A DNA stretch of 64,000 nt from Sarocladium kiliense (GCA_030734395.1 JAUZTG010000036.1:496001-560000); one strand, 5' to 3'. Positions 12,768-26,135 are shown, counted from the stretch's first letter. Notes: generated from the sequence alone by a model not told the origin. Numbers and translations: made by a program.

Positions 12768-15700
12768 ATGTCCAAGTCCGAGGTCAACGGCGAAGCCTCT
12801 GGGCCGACGCTGGATCTCCCAATCCTGACAAAGGACCTGGCCTCCTCGTCAACCCATACCCGGATAGCCCGACTACAGGACACTTCTGAGGCTGTTGGAA
12901 AGCACCGTGAGTTTTTCCAAAGCTCCCTACAAGAACATCTCTAATTTTGTCTTCATCAGCTGCAACCAATGCCTCCGATGCCGAGCTCTTGCAGCTTCTC
13001 TTCCACACGCATGCCTACTACCATGACCGCGAGTCTCGTCTTGCTGTGCAGAAATGCCTCTCTACGATCCTCCGACGGGGTCCTGACCCGAAGGCCCTAA
13101 CTCTTCTGGTCAAGACAATGCGACAAGAGTCCCAAAAGCCAGGCATTGCGACCTCAAGCGCCTTCGTTCTGGTCGAATGGTGCAGCGTGCTGATGCAGCG
13201 CCTCGCCGCTACGCCGGCTTGGGAAGCTCTCGGCAACGAGATTCTTCTCACTGACGCCGCTGCTCTCGATAAATGCCTGCAGCCATCCACAAAGCGAAGC
13301 GTTGCTCACTCGGCCACGATAGTAACGAGACGAGCCTTCCGAACTCTCTTCGCTTCACCTGATACCCGTGAGAAACACCTGAGAAATGCCGTGAAGCTCC
13401 TTGCAACCAAGGCCAGCGCGCCCACTCCGAAGCACGCATTGCTTCTTGGTATCATTTCTGGGGTTTCTGCTCGCCAAGAGGCGCTTCGACCGATTATGGA
13501 GGCGCAAAAGGCCCAGATATACGAGTTCTACACCCGAGAGATCATTGGATCGAAGACAGCGGTTCCAGAGCACGTCGCCAGTGGTCTGGCAGACTTCTTC
13601 ACAAGCTTCTCTACACTGGAAGAGATCGAAAAGACCTTGATTCCACCCATGGAAAAGGGTCTTCTGCGTGCCCCTGAAGTCCTTCTCGGAAGTGTCATGA
13701 AGAGGTTCATTCTCTCACTACCGACTACCTTCGACTTATCCAAGATCCTTCAGGAGCGTCTTCTCAAGCCAATCTTGTCTAACGTGAAGTCCAGCAATGC
13801 TGCGATTAGGGCTGGGGCCGTCGACAGCTTCCGTGCCATTGTTACGCGCTGCAGCGACCAGACCTCTCTTGCTCGCATCGTCGACGAAATTGCCACGCCT
13901 CTCAAGGGTGGCAAGTTGGCTTCACCCGACCACAGACTGCTGCATGCCGAGATGCTGCAGGCAGTCACACTATCAGACGAGAGCGCCGAAGCAATTGCTG
14001 CTGCTACCGTAACTGTGGCCGTCAAAGAGGGCAATGAAGCAGCTCTGGCCGCTGAGACTACAGCCATGGCTAAGGCCAACGCATACTTGTTGCAGAAACG
14101 GGGAGAACTCTCGAAAGCATCAGTTGATGCGATCGTAAAGGGTTTGACTGAGAAGAAGCCCGGATCCCGTAGGCTGTGGCTTTTGCGTGTTGGGGATATC
14201 GCTTCGTCTTTGGTCGACCGCGATACGACGCCTGGCGTCACTGCATTTGTTGATGCGATTTTGCCCAAGATGGTCGATGTATTCAATGATGCTATTGCCA
14301 ACCCTCCAATCTCTGCTCAAAATGGCACGATAGTGGGTGCTTACATCCTCACTGCGTTGGCATCAATATTGGAGTCAAAGTCAGAAAAAGCAGGCTCTTC
14401 AATAGGCAAGGCCTCCGTCTTCAAACACGCCTTGTCAGTTGGAGAGAAGCAATCTTTCCTTCTCAACTCTCGCGTATACGGAAAAGTGACGGCCGATGAC
14501 GATCTGCAATGGTTTTGCAGGGCACTCACTACAGTCTCCCCTAAACTGGACGAGGACGGCGATGATGACGTGAATCAGGCTTGGTCTGAAGCCATTATTC
14601 ATCTCATCACCAACTCCTCTGTACCTTCAGGAGCTCAAAGAGTAGCCTCTCGCTCCCTGACCCAAATGTATTTGCAACGACCGGCACTAATATCGAAGCT
14701 CATCATCGACGCTTTGTGGGCCGGGCTCGAGCAAAGTCAGAGTGCTACGGATAAGGAATCCAAGCTTGAGCCTCAGAGTTTGATCGAAGTCCTGCGAGCT
14801 ATTTGTCTCGAATCCAACGCATACCCAGGTGATTCGAAGCCGCCTACCGAGTTGCTTGAGGAGCAGGCCTGTTCATTGCTGGTATTGGCGCGTCCAGAAC
14901 TGATACCGCGGTCCAGCTGGATTGACCTTTGTCTTCGCATGGGACTAGATCCTGGTGCATTAGCTCGCAAATACGAGGATATTCTCCTTCGAGAAATAGG
15001 CACCCGCACATCTCCAGATCAAAAGGTAAGCGATCATCCAACGGCCTTGGAGCTGGTCTACCGCTGACTCTGTACCAGTCCGACCTTATCCGGCTCGCTG
15101 CCTCCAATGCCGCAGCCGAGCTCGCCTTCGTATCCCAGGAGACCGTTATTCCCCGCCTGATGAAGCTTATTGGTCACGATCTTGACCCTACGCAACTGCG
15201 AAATGTCGGACCAGTCGAAGCGGCCATTCTTCGAACCCCTGAAGGTACCTGCTTTGTAGATGTCTTGGCGAAGAAAGCACAAGAAACAGTGCCGAACAAG
15301 AACTCCAAAGACTACGACATCCTCAAGTGGGAGGAGGAGCTGCGCAGCCAGATCGACAAGAAGAAGGGCCAGCAGCGCAAGCTTACTGCCGATGAAAATG
15401 CCAAGGTCAATGCGCAATTGAAGAAGGAGGCTGAGATCCGCAAGAACCTCCAAGACGTCGAAGCCAGGCTCATGCGCGGTATCGGTATCATCAAGGCTCT
15501 TGCCACTGGGCCCCCCACCGACGCGACTCTCTGGCTTGGGACTGCTGTCAAATTGCTACTTGGTGTCATGGATGCAGGTGCCAGCCTTATCGTGGGTGAT
15601 GTGCCGTCCTCAGCATACCTTGCGTGCTCCGAGAAGGTCACTTCGAAACTGGGTTCTACACGGCCGTTTATTGGCGTTGCTACACTTCGACTCCGCAACA

Positions 15701-18700
15701 TCCATCTGCCCGAGCAATATTCACAAGAGAAGGTTGAGGATCTGGTAACAAGGGTTCTCTACAGGCTGCGCTTTGCAGCAGAACAGCGTCCGTTCGATGC
15801 CGTCTCACTCATCTACTGCTTGCCTCTGATCGTTGATATCTTGCGCAAGGGTGGTATTGGAGAGTCTGTTGATGACAGAGATGCCCAGCTGGTGCTGGCT
15901 GTCGAATTCCTCGCTTTCCATACCGATGTCTGTCAAGATGAAACTACTCCCCGAGGCGAGCTTCTTGCCATACTCATTGAGTCTATGCAGGCTCATGCTC
16001 AGCACTACAAGCTCATCAAGGATTGTTTTGCAGACCTGTGTCGATGCGTTGCGCCAAACATTGATCGCGAGGAAATTGCTATCCTCACAAAGGGCACGAT
16101 CGTGGCCCAAGCTAGCGTCCGCACCACTGTTCTGCAGTCAATTAGCACTGAAATAGACATGAGCGAGGTCGGTTTCTGTGACGAGATCTGGTTAGCCGCC
16201 CATGACGACGAAGAGGAGAACCAAGATCTCGGCAGAGAAATTTGGGTGGAGAGTGGCGCTTCTCTTGATGACTCCGTTCCGATGAAGATGACCCCCTATC
16301 TTGCATCCAAAGATGCACAGCTTCGGAGAGCTGCTGCACGCGCCCTTGCGGAGGCAGTTGAGGCTAATCAGAGTACATCTGATTCGATTCTCGAGCACCT
16401 CAAGACCACATACATTGACCTTGTCGCCCCCAAAGCCCAACAACTTGATGAGTTCGGCATGCCTAAGAAGCTCGACAGTACGGATGTTTGGGAGCCAAGA
16501 CAGGGCATTGCTACCGCCTTCAAGCAGTTGGCCACTGTCATGAACACCACACAAGCCAATGCTGCATTCGACTTCTTCATCGAGGCCGGACCTTTGGGAG
16601 ACAAGAATGCCACTGTTCGAGCCGAGATGCTTGACGCAGCCATCGGTGCTATTGATGCCCAGGGCAAGAACATGGTTGACTCACTCATGCAGAAGTTTGA
16701 GAGTACCCTTGAATCTCCAGACAGACATAGTGAGGCTGCCGACCGGGTCAATGAGGCGGTGATCATTATGTATGGTGCTCTGGGAAGACATCTGCAAGCC
16801 GGAGATGCCAAGATCCCTATTGTCATTGAACGCTTGCTGGCGACGCTAAGCACGCCCTCCGAGACCGTGCAGTACGCTATTGCCGATTGCCTTCCTCCCC
16901 TGGTGCGCGCGTGCCACGATCGTTCATCTCAGTACTTTGAACGCGTCCTGGATGAGTTGCTCAATTCTAAGAAGTACGCTCAGCAGCGAGGAGCTGCCTA
17001 CGGCCTGGCTGGTCTTGTTCTTGGCCGTGGCATTCACTCTCTGCGAGAATATCGCATCATGTCGTCTTTGAAGTCTGCCATGGAGAACAAGAAGGAAGCC
17101 CATCAGCGCGAAGCAGCTCTTCTGGCCTTCGAACTACTGTCAACTGTCCTGGGACGACTCTTCGAGCCATATGTCATCCAGATTGTGCCCCAGCTTCTGA
17201 GCGGCTTCGGTGACACCAACGCCGACGTCCGCGACGCTTGTCTTGCCGCTGCCAAGGCCTGCTTCGCTAACCTGAGCTCTTACGGTGTGAAGCAGATCAT
17301 GCCCACCCTGCTGGACGGTCTGGACGACCAGCAATGGCGCAGTAAGCGAGGAGCTTGTGAGCTCCTTGGTGCCATGGCCTACTTGGACCCCCAACAGCTT
17401 GCTAACAGCTTGCCCGATATAATCCCTCCTCTGACTGCTGTTCTGAATGACAGTCACAAGGAGGTTCGAGCTGCTGCCAACCGAAGTTTGAAGCGCTTTG
17501 GCGAGGTCATCAGCAACCCCGAGGTCAAGAGTCTGGTCGACGTGCTGCTCAAAGCTCTCAGCGACCCCACCAAGTACACAGACGAGGCGCTTGATTCTCT
17601 CATCAAGGTTCAATTCGTTCACTATCTCGATGCTCCTTCACTGGCTCTTGTCACACGTATCCTACAGCGTGGCTTGGGCGATCGTTCCAATACCAAGCGC
17701 AAGGCTTCGCAAGTCATTGGCAGCTTGGCTCATCTTACAGAGAAGAAGGACATCGTGCCTCACTTACCAATCCTCGTTGCCGGCCTCAAGATTGCTGCCG
17801 TGGATCCTGTCCCTACCACTCGTGCCACTGCATCACGAGCCCTTGGTTCTTTGGTCGAGAAGCTCGGCGAGGATGCCCTGCCAGACCTCATTCCCGGTCT
17901 CATGCAGACTCTCAAGTCCGATACTGGAGCTGGCGACCGTCTCGGATCCGCACAGGCCCTCAGTGAGGTTCTCGCTGGCCTGGGAACCACCAGACTCGAG
18001 GAGACTCTGCCCACCATCCTCCAGAACGTCGAGTCTGCGAAGCCTGCTGTCCGGGAAGGTTTCATGTCACTGTTTATTTTCTTGCCCGTCTGCTTCGGCA
18101 ACAGCTTCTCGAACTACCTTGGCCGCATCATTCCTCCTATCCTTGCTGGGTTGGCAGACGATGTCGAGTCTATCCGCGAGACTGCCCTTCGCGCTGGTCG
18201 CCTGCTCGTCAAGAACTTCGCTGCTCGTGCCGTTGATCTGCTGCTGCCCGAGCTCGAGCGCGGTCTGGCCGATGACAGCTACAGAATTCGTCTCAGCTCC
18301 GTGGAGCTGGTTGGTGACCTTCTGTTCAACTTGACAGGCGTCAAAGCTACTGCAGATGGCGAGGAGGAGGAAGACGAGGACATTGTCCGCGAGACTGGCA
18401 CATCCCTCAAGGAGGTCCTCGGCGTGGAGAAGCGCGACAAGATTCTTTCGGCACTGTATGTCTGCCGCTGCGACACCGCCAACGCCGTGCGATCTGCAGC
18501 CATGGCCGTTTGGAAGGTTCTTGTTCCCAGCCCTCGTATTCTCAAGGAGCTTGTGCCTACTCTCACTCAGCTGCTCATCCGCCGCTTGGGTAGCGCGAAC
18601 ATGGAGCACAAGGTTATTGCAAGTAACGCTCTTGGTGAGCTCATCCGCAAGGCCGGAGACGGCGTCCTGGCCACACTTCTACCTACACTCGAGGAGAGCT

Positions 18701-20939
18701 TGCAAACTTCTACGGATGGAGACGCTAAGCAAGGTATCTGCCTTGCTCTCAAGGAGCTCATCTCTTCTGCCACGCCCGAAGCCCTGGAAGATCACGAGAA
18801 GGTTCTCATCTCTGTCGTCCGCACAGCGCTCACAGATGCCGACGAAGAGGTCCGCGAAACAGCAGCCGAGGCTTTCGATTCGCTGCAGCAGATCCTTGGC
18901 AAGCGTGCTGTCGACCAGGTTCTGCCCTTCCTTCTCAACCTTCTCCGGTCCGAGGAGGAGGCCGACAATGCCCTCGCGGCCCTTCTCACCCTGCTCACTG
19001 AGACCACGCGTTCTAACATCATTCTTCCCAACCTCATCCCGACGCTCACCACACCGCCAATCACCGCGTTCGATGCGAAGGCCTTGGCATCGCTGTCCAA
19101 GGTGGCCGGTGCCGCCATGAACCGCCGCCTGCCGAACATCATCAACTCCCTCATGGACAATGAAATCAACTGCAAGGAAGATGACCTTCGCAAGGAACTC
19201 GAGGTGTCGTTCGACACTGTTATCCAGTCAATTGATGAGTATGATGGCCTCAATACTGTCATGAATGTTCTTCTGCAGCTTCTCAAGCACGATGATCACC
19301 GCAAGAGGGCAGCAACTGCCAGCCATTTGGGCAACTTCTTCTCAGCGGCATCTGTCGACTACTCGCGCTACAACCAGGACATCATTCGGTCTTTGCTCAA
19401 CTCTTTCGATGATGGCGATATGGACGTTGTCAAGAACTCTTGGGCAGCTCTCACAGAGTTCACTAAGAAGCTGCGCAAGGAGGAGATGGAGTCTCTGGTG
19501 GTGTCTACCCGCCAAGCTCTCCAGCGTATTGGTGTTGCTGGAGCCAACCTTCGTGGCTTCGAGCTTCCCAAGGGTATCAATGCCATTCTGCCCATCTTCT
19601 TGCAGGGCTTGATGAACGGTACTCCAGAGCAAAGGGTCCAAGCTGCTCTGGGTATCTCGGACATTGTCGACCGCACCAGCGAGGCTTCCCTGAAACCATT
19701 CGTCACCCAAATCACCGGACCTCTCATTCGTGTCGTGTCAGAACGCTCAACAGATGTGAAGTCTGCTATTCTGTTGACGCTGAACAACCTCTTGGAGAAG
19801 ATGCCTACTGCACTGAAGCCGTTCTTGCCGCAGCTACAGCGCACTTTTGCTAAGTCTCTGGCTGACCCTACCAGTGAGACACTCAGGTCCCGAGCAGCAA
19901 AGGCCTTGGGTACACTCATCAAGTACACTCCCCGTATCGATCCTTTGATTGCAGAGCTCGTTACTGGATCCAAGACTACAGACAGTGGCGTCAAGACAGC
20001 CATGTTGAAGGCCCTCTACGAGGTCATCAGCAAAGCTGGAGCCAATATGGGAGAGGGCTCTAGGAACGCTGTTCTCACTCTGATCGACACTGATGTAGAT
20101 GAGCGCGATGACAGCATGACAATCACCAACGCGAAGCTCCTGGGTGCTCTTATCAAGAACGTACCAGAAGCAGCTGCGATGCCCCTTCTGAAGAATAGGG
20201 TGCTCACCACACATTTCAGTACATCATCTGTCCTGGCGCTGAATGCGGTGCTCGTCGAGTCACCAGACTCGCTGCTGCAGAGCCCAGCCGCTGAAGAGCT
20301 CCCTGATCTCTTCTGCCAGGGCATGGTAGCTAAGACTGTAAGTATCTCCCCGCAACATCTTCTGTTGATACTTGGGCTGACTGTGTCTTTTAGCCAATTA
20401 TCGCAGACAACTTTATCCTGGCTACCGGCAAGCTGATGCTAGCCTCGCCACCCAAGGCTTTCGAGAATATTAAGAAGATTTTCGGTACTCTTGCTACTGT
20501 GATCGAGCCAGGCAACCCCACTGACTCGAGACGCCTGGCTCTGGTCGTCGTGCGGACACTTAGCCGAGCTGACAGGGACATGGTGCGACCACACATCGCT
20601 ACCCTCGCTCAACCCATCTTCGCCAGCGTCCGCGACCCCGTTATTCCGGTCAAGCTGGCTGCTGAGGCGGCATTCGTGGAGCTCTTCAACGTTGCAGATG
20701 AGGAGAACAAGGTGTTTGAGAAGTTCATGGCCGGACCTGGATCTGAACTTCCAGCAAACACTCAGAGGAGTATGGGCGACTACTTCAAGCGCGTTGCAAC
20801 GCGTCTGGGTACTCAAATCAGGGAGAGACGTGAAGCAGAAGGCGGACAAGGTGGTCTGGGTCTGTCGAATGACGAGCAAGAGGATGAGAGGGAGATCTGG
20901 AGTGTTGGAAAGGTAGATCTAGGAGAGGTGTTTACATAG
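12768..20939 (+). CDS. gcn1: GCN1, ribosome-associated activator of the eIF2alpha kinase Gcn2
   Basis: Four exons (12768-12906, 12960-15025, 15079-20337, 20394-20939) encode 2669 aa, close to the 2672 aa of yeast Gcn1. Almost the whole protein is HEAT repeats, seen as amphipathic helix pairs of 35-40 residues with recurring endings such as VRxAA. Gcn1 sits on colliding or stalled ribosomes and passes the uncharged-tRNA signal to Gcn2, which phosphorylates eIF2alpha and induces the Gcn4/Cpc1 amino-acid response. The central part resembles the eEF3 HEAT region, and the C-terminal third should hold the Gcn2 RWD-binding region (family knowledge). The first intron follows codon 46 and the last lies 0.5 kb before the stop. 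The long open frame runs through in-frame sequence upstream of 15079 that belongs to exon 2 in another frame, which supports the 15026-15078 intron. Confidence 0.95.
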
Positions 20940-21549
20940 GCAGATGTGGCATAGAAGCAGAAAATGGAGATGAAGACAAATGTTTTGATGATAACAAAAG
21001 TGCATCATTGCTCCCACCGTTGAAGTGCAAGCCGGCATGTGCTGCACGTAAGGTAGGTGTGATCTGACGTCTAGAGCAGTTCATCCACCTAGATTGTCTC
21101 TTACATGATCCTGTGGCGCACGCATGAGGCTCGGGCGTGGCTAGTGAAGCTATCACATGACTTGGAGCCATGATGATTCATGATGACTCTACGGATAACC
21201 AGTCACGACCCGCTGGCAATTATCACCGAAGAGTCATACCAGATCTGTTATCCCAGCTTCTCGATTCTTATTCTCTCTTCAGTGTCATCTTTCTTAGCCA
21301 GCAGTGCCAAATTTCGGGTCAACAGTGATACCGTCTCCTGCACCTTCAGGATCCAGGCGTGGCCCCACTTCCGAGAAGGGCTGACCGAACCCCCTTCCGA
21401 TTTCATTGGCCAAAAATTAAGTCACGTGCGGACTTTCACACACCTTTGAATTTTCGAAAGGGAAGCACCCACACCCGCTGCTCGTCTTCGAACGACTTCA
21501 TCCCTCAACCCAACGAAGATTCGGCCATCGACAACCACCGACAATCATC
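20940..21549. promoter_or_regulatory. GCN1 3' end and eL19 promoter
   Basis: This 610 bp lies between the GCN1 stop and the eL19 start. The sequence CAGTCACG near 21201 resembles the HomolD box (CAGTCACA) of fungal ribosomal protein promoters. A CACGTG-like AGTCACGTGC lies near 21420. A pyrimidine-rich leader with CCTCAACCC precedes the ATG. No gene is seen. Confidence 0.35.
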
Positions 21550-22416
21550 ATGTGAGTGCTTCACATGCCCTGCTACACGATCATAATATACGCACGATAC
21601 ACTCTTGCCCCCTTTCTCGATGGCTGGGCTCTGTACGTGGATGGAATCCAAGTTGCAGCCATTGAGCGGAGGGGCATGGTGTTCTGGCAACTTTTTTCCC
21701 CAACGCCCACGATCACACACCAAAGTCAAAATACCACGCTGTCCAGGACGATGAATACTGACAAGATGGCTTTTGCAGGGTCAACCTCGTCACCCAGAAG
21801 CGCCTGGCCTCCGCGGTCATTGGCTGCGGCAAGCGCAAGATCTGGCTCGACCCCAACGAGCAGAGCGAGATCTCCAACGCCAACTCCCGCCAGACCATCC
21901 GCAAGCTCATCTCCGATGGCCTCATCATCCGCAAGCCCGTGACCCAGCACTCCCGATCCCGCGCCCGCGAGCTCAACCTTGCCCGGAGAGAGGGCCGCCA
22001 CCGTGGCTACGGAAAGCGCAAGGGTACGGCCGATGCCCGTATGCCCCAGCAGGTCCTGTGGATGCGCCGCCAGCGTGTCCTCCGCCGTCTGCTCGCCAAG
22101 TACCGTGCCAGCGGCAAGATCGACAAGCACCTCTACCACGAGCTCTACCACCTGAGCAAGGGTAACACCTTCAAGCACAAGCGTGCCCTCGTTGAGCACG
22201 TAAGTTCAGACCGAGATGGGGAGACATGAGACATGAGAGGAAGGCAATGAAGGCTAACATCCCATCCAGATCCACCGTGCCAAGGCCGAGAAGCACCGTG
22301 AGCAGCTGCTGCAGGAGGAGATGGACGCCAAGCGCGCGAGGACCAAGGCTGCCCGCGAGCGCAAGCAGGAGAGGCAGGCGGCGAAGCGGACCGCCATGTT
22401 GGGCGACGAGGAGTAA
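21550..22416 (+). CDS. rpl19: 60S ribosomal protein eL19
   Basis: Three exons (21550-21551, 21779-22199, 22270-22416) encode 189 aa, the same length as yeast eL19. The first exon holds only AT of the start codon; the G comes from exon 2 after a 227-nt intron, giving ATG GTC AAC. The protein starts MVNLVTQKR and contains SRSRARELNLARREGRH and the basic C-terminal helix rich in KAEKHREQ and RKQERQ, all eL19 hallmarks. It is a large-subunit protein that also forms an intersubunit bridge through its C-terminal helix. The placement of an intron inside the ATG is shared with S. cerevisiae RPL19 genes as I recall, so it looks ancestral. Unspliced RNA would read ATG followed directly by TGA. Confidence 0.96.
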
Positions 22417-24304
22417 GCGGGTTGACGGACGACTCTGTTAGACGTTGTTGGTTCTTCCTCCTACCACTCTTCTTGCCCCTCATGATTGGCGTGGCCATCG
22501 CAGCATGCGCAACATATGAGGCGTATTCGTCTGACTCAACCATCCATCACCAAAACCTACCAACAATGCACAAAACTCGATGGTGCGGCCGAAGTAGGGG
22601 ACGCTGCATTTGGAGTCTACGGGATTGGTCTTTTATTATTTGCGCCCGTGCGGTATCTGGCATCGGACCGGCAGGGGATCCAGGCATGTAGCATTGAAAA
22701 TGAGATACATGACGCTCAGTTACTTGTATTGTGTGCATGATTGATGTGACTTTATTTCTCGTGATGCTGTTCTCGACAACACATAGATGTATGAACTTGT
22801 CCAAGAGGCATTTTCTTGATATCAAATGCTGCATCTGGTGGTCGCTCGTGTATTCACGTAATGGTCGAGTCACAGAATTTTGCAAGTCGAGCCCCGCCCA
22901 ATGTGGAGGTGGATACCTGAGGTACGGACAGTGGCCGTGACTCCCGACCTCTGTGAAGGCGTGATCACAACGTGACGAGCAGTCATCAAGTAGGATATGG
23001 AGGAAGATGTGCATCGAAGAAGCAAGAGAAATTGCGAGAAAGGCAGGTAGAAAGATAATGATGCAAAAGAGCATGCAAGAGAGGCCAATGCGGACCTATC
23101 TTGTGGCTTTGGTTGTGCAGCAATGCTCACCCGAGTCAAAACATCCAACTCAGAGGTGCGACCACTTATGTCCACCACAACCTTACAGCTCAAATAACAA
23201 AAACCCTAGCCGTTATCCAATCGAAAGCGTATCAAATTCCAATTTCCTACCTAGCAAAGTCCAAACGAGCGCGTGCCCGAAGAGGAAGAGCAAGCGGGTG
23301 ACCTTTACGTAAAGACCACAGTTGGTACCCCCGGGTTATGACAAACAATTAGGTAGTAGGTAGATCAACCAAAGCGTGGATCAGAAATGGATCAAATTGC
23401 CCCCGTTAAAGGTGGTGAGAGTGTGCCCAGGGCATTTCAGCATGGTCCCGCGGTGAAGCGGATTCCCAATCAGGCTGTTTTCACTCTAGCATTCTCGTCA
23501 CTTCCATGATTAGTTGATACAGAGAAAAGGAAGAAAAGAGGAGGAGGGCTGTGGAGAGCGGTGGGCGACATGAAGGGCCAGGGCAACGCAGAGATGATAG
23601 ATGACTAAGGTGGTGAGCGTGTCTGTAGGGTAGCACGGGCAGTGACCAGCAGTGGTTAGGATTTCGGACTGGAACTCCGAAAGTGCGGAGGAGGTTCAGT
23701 GCACGGAGCAGTAGCAGGGAGCTCTCTCTCACACCCCGCACTGCGCCTGTGGTAGCTGTATTGCTGGCACCCGCCTCACTGGCTGTGACCACTGCACCTG
23801 CCAGCAGCTGTAGATATCATCAACGAACGGATGGCAAGAGCGACCCGAGCTGCTCCTTCCTCCCAAATACTCAACTTCAGCCCTATTAATATTTTCTGTC
23901 AGGTCACATCCTTCTGCGTCTTCTCGTCCTCTTCAACATTCTCACCTCCGCAGAAAGAAAAAATACACCACCCATCCGCCGTCGGCCACCAATCCCCCGT
24001 TCAGACCCTGTATCACTCCGACTATCGCCGCACCACAAAAAATCGCCCGCCGCCCGCCCCGGCTAGACATGGCAGTGGCTCCAACCTCTACCGTACCGTA
24101 TCTAGCGCCTAGCTCCGGTTATCCTCCTCGACCCATTCCCATTCCCATCGACCCATCCACCACCGCCTTCGGAGTTGAGTTGCCTTCTTCACCCTGTCTC
24201 CTCTCACACGACGAGTCCATCCACCTCGACTCGCCAGGCACATAGATTGCCCCTCCTCTGTCGCCTCTGGAGCCCTTGAGCTGCTTCAATTCGACTCCCT
24301 CGCC
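22417..24304. other. Intergenic region between eL19 and SHMT
   Basis: This 1.9 kb has no supported gene. It holds the eL19 3' UTR and, at the right end, the CT- and C-rich leader of the SHMT gene. A degenerate tRNA-like segment at 23641-23690 is listed separately. The sequence AAACCCTAGCC near 23205 resembles a telomere-like box, but no gene start lies close enough to judge it. Confidence 0.45.
23641..23690 (+). pseudogene. Degenerate tRNA-like segment (D arm and anticodon arm only)
   Basis: AGTGGTTAGGATTTCGGACT at 23651-23670 closely resembles the D-loop to anticodon-stem part of eukaryotic glutamine-type tRNAs. A perfect 5-bp stem, TCGGA with TCCGA, encloses a 7-nt loop CTGGAAC with the expected T at position 33 (23664-23680). 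No GTTCRANNC T arm and no acceptor stem can be formed around it, so it cannot be a working tRNA gene. It could be an old tRNA fragment or a chance match. Confidence 0.25.
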
Positions 24305-26135
24305 ATGTCTATCCCCAGCCTGCGAGGCACCTCGGGTGTCCTGCGCTCCGTCGCCAGGCCTGCCATCGCTTGCCGCCATGTCGCTCGCCCATGCGTCACT
24401 GCCCGTCACTCCTCCTCCATGACCCTCGACGGCCAGCAGCAGGTTTGTCTGCCTTCTCGCCGACCTACACTCTGCCTACGAATTTGTCGCTGACAATGTT
24501 GCCGACAGCTCCTCAGCAGCCACCTCGACAAGGCTGATCCCGCCGTGTTTGACATCATCGAACAGGTACGCCGTCCCAGCTCCCGTCACTACTTTGGCCA
24601 TGCCATCACCGACTAATGCCACTTTCCAATTTCAGGAGAAGAACCGTCAGAAGCACTTTATCAACCTCATTCCCTCGGAGAACTTCACGTCACAGGCAGT
24701 TCTCGATGCCCTAGGCAGTGTTATGCAGAGTACGAAGCCCGCATCAAACCGCCTTCGATAACATTGAGTTGCTCACGTGTGTTTATATACAGACAAATAT
24801 TCGGAAGGATACCCCGGTGCGCGATACTATGGTGGAAACGAATTCATCGACAAGGCCGAGCGCCTTTGCCAGCAGCGTGCCCTCGAGACTTTCGGCCTTG
24901 ACCCTAAGAACTGGGGTGTCAATGTCCAGCGTGAGTGATCTCAACTACTTTTTTCCCAGAAGCCTGATTCTGATGCCAGCTGTACAGCTCTCTCCGGTGC
25001 CCCCGCCAACCTCTACGTTTATTCCGCCCTCATGGACACCCACGACAGGCTCATGGGCCTCGACCTTCCCCACGGCGGCCATCTCTCACACGGTTACCAG
25101 ACACCTACGAAAAAGATCTCTGCCATCTCCAAATACTTCGAGACCTTCCCCTACCGTCTCGACGAGTCTACTGGCCTAATTGACTACGACAAGCTCGAGG
25201 AGAACGCCATGATCTACCGTCCCAAGATCATTGTCGCCGGCACCAGTGCTTACAGCCGTCTGATCGACTATAAGCGCATGCGTCAAATATGCGACAAGGT
25301 CAATGCCTACATGGTCGCCGATATGGCGCACATCTCTGGTCTCGTGGCTGCTCAGGCCCTCCCCACCCCCTTCGAGTACGCCGATATCGTCACTACCACC
25401 ACACACAAGAGTCTGCGCGGCCCACGAGGTGCCATGATCTTCTTCCGCAAGGGTGTCCGGAGGCAGAACCCCAAGACCAAGCAGGATGAGATGTACAACC
25501 TCGAGAACCCCATCAACAACGCTGTCTTTCCCGGTCATCAGGGTGGCCCTCACAACCACACCATCACCGCTCTCGCCGTTGCGCTCAAGCAGGCTCAATC
25601 CCCCGACTTCAGGGCCTACCAGACTCAAGTACTCGCCAACGCCAAGGCATTCGCGAAGCGTCTCAGCGAGGAGAAGGGCAAGGGCGGTTTGGGCTACAAG
25701 CTCGTCAGCGGCGGCACGGACAACCACCTTGTTCTTGCCGACCTCAAGCCCCAGGGTATTGACGGCAGCCGTGTCGAGCGCATCCTTGAGCTCGTTGGTG
25801 TTGCTGCTAACAAGAACACCGTCCCCGGTGATCGCTCTGCCCTTGTCCCCGGCGGTCTCCGCATGGGTACCCCCGCTATGACCACCCGTGGCTTCACTGA
25901 GAACGACTTCGTCCGCGTCGCCGATGTCGTTGACCGTGCCGTCACCATTGCATCCCGCATCGACAAGGCTGCGCGCAAGACCGCCGAGGAAGCTGGCGAG
26001 AAGAGCCCCGGCAAGCTGAAGCTCTTCATGGAGCACCTTGGCAACGGCGAGAGCTACCCGGAGATTGTGCAGCTGAGGAGCGAGGTTGAGGACTGGGTTG
26101 GCACGTACCCCCTTCCGTGGGAGTCAGGCAAGTAA
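24305..26135 (+). CDS. Serine hydroxymethyltransferase, probably mitochondrial
   Basis: Five exons (24305-24442, 24509-24565, 24636-24729, 24793-24930, 24988-26135) encode 524 aa. The enzyme is PLP-dependent and interconverts serine plus tetrahydrofolate with glycine plus methylene-tetrahydrofolate. Clear family blocks are NLIPSENFTS, the YSEGYPGARYYGGNE block, LSGAPANLYVY, DMAHISGLVA and the PLP-lysine motif TTTTHKSLRGPRG. Residues 1-38 are Arg-, Ser- and Ala-rich with almost no acids, typical of a mitochondrial presequence. A second in-frame ATG (codon 39, at 24419) just before the conserved part could give a cytosolic form. All introns are short (57-70 nt). Confidence 0.94.

Noticed and set aside
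17498..19120. Long plus-strand frames inside GCN1 (17498-18334, 18356-19120)
   Set aside because: Other-frame shadows of the GCN1 coding sequence, Ser/Arg-rich, no recognisable protein.
25176..26036. 286-codon minus-strand frame opposite the last SHMT exon
   Set aside because: Antisense shadow of a codon-biased exon; hydrophobic Gly/Val/Leu-rich composition with no domain.
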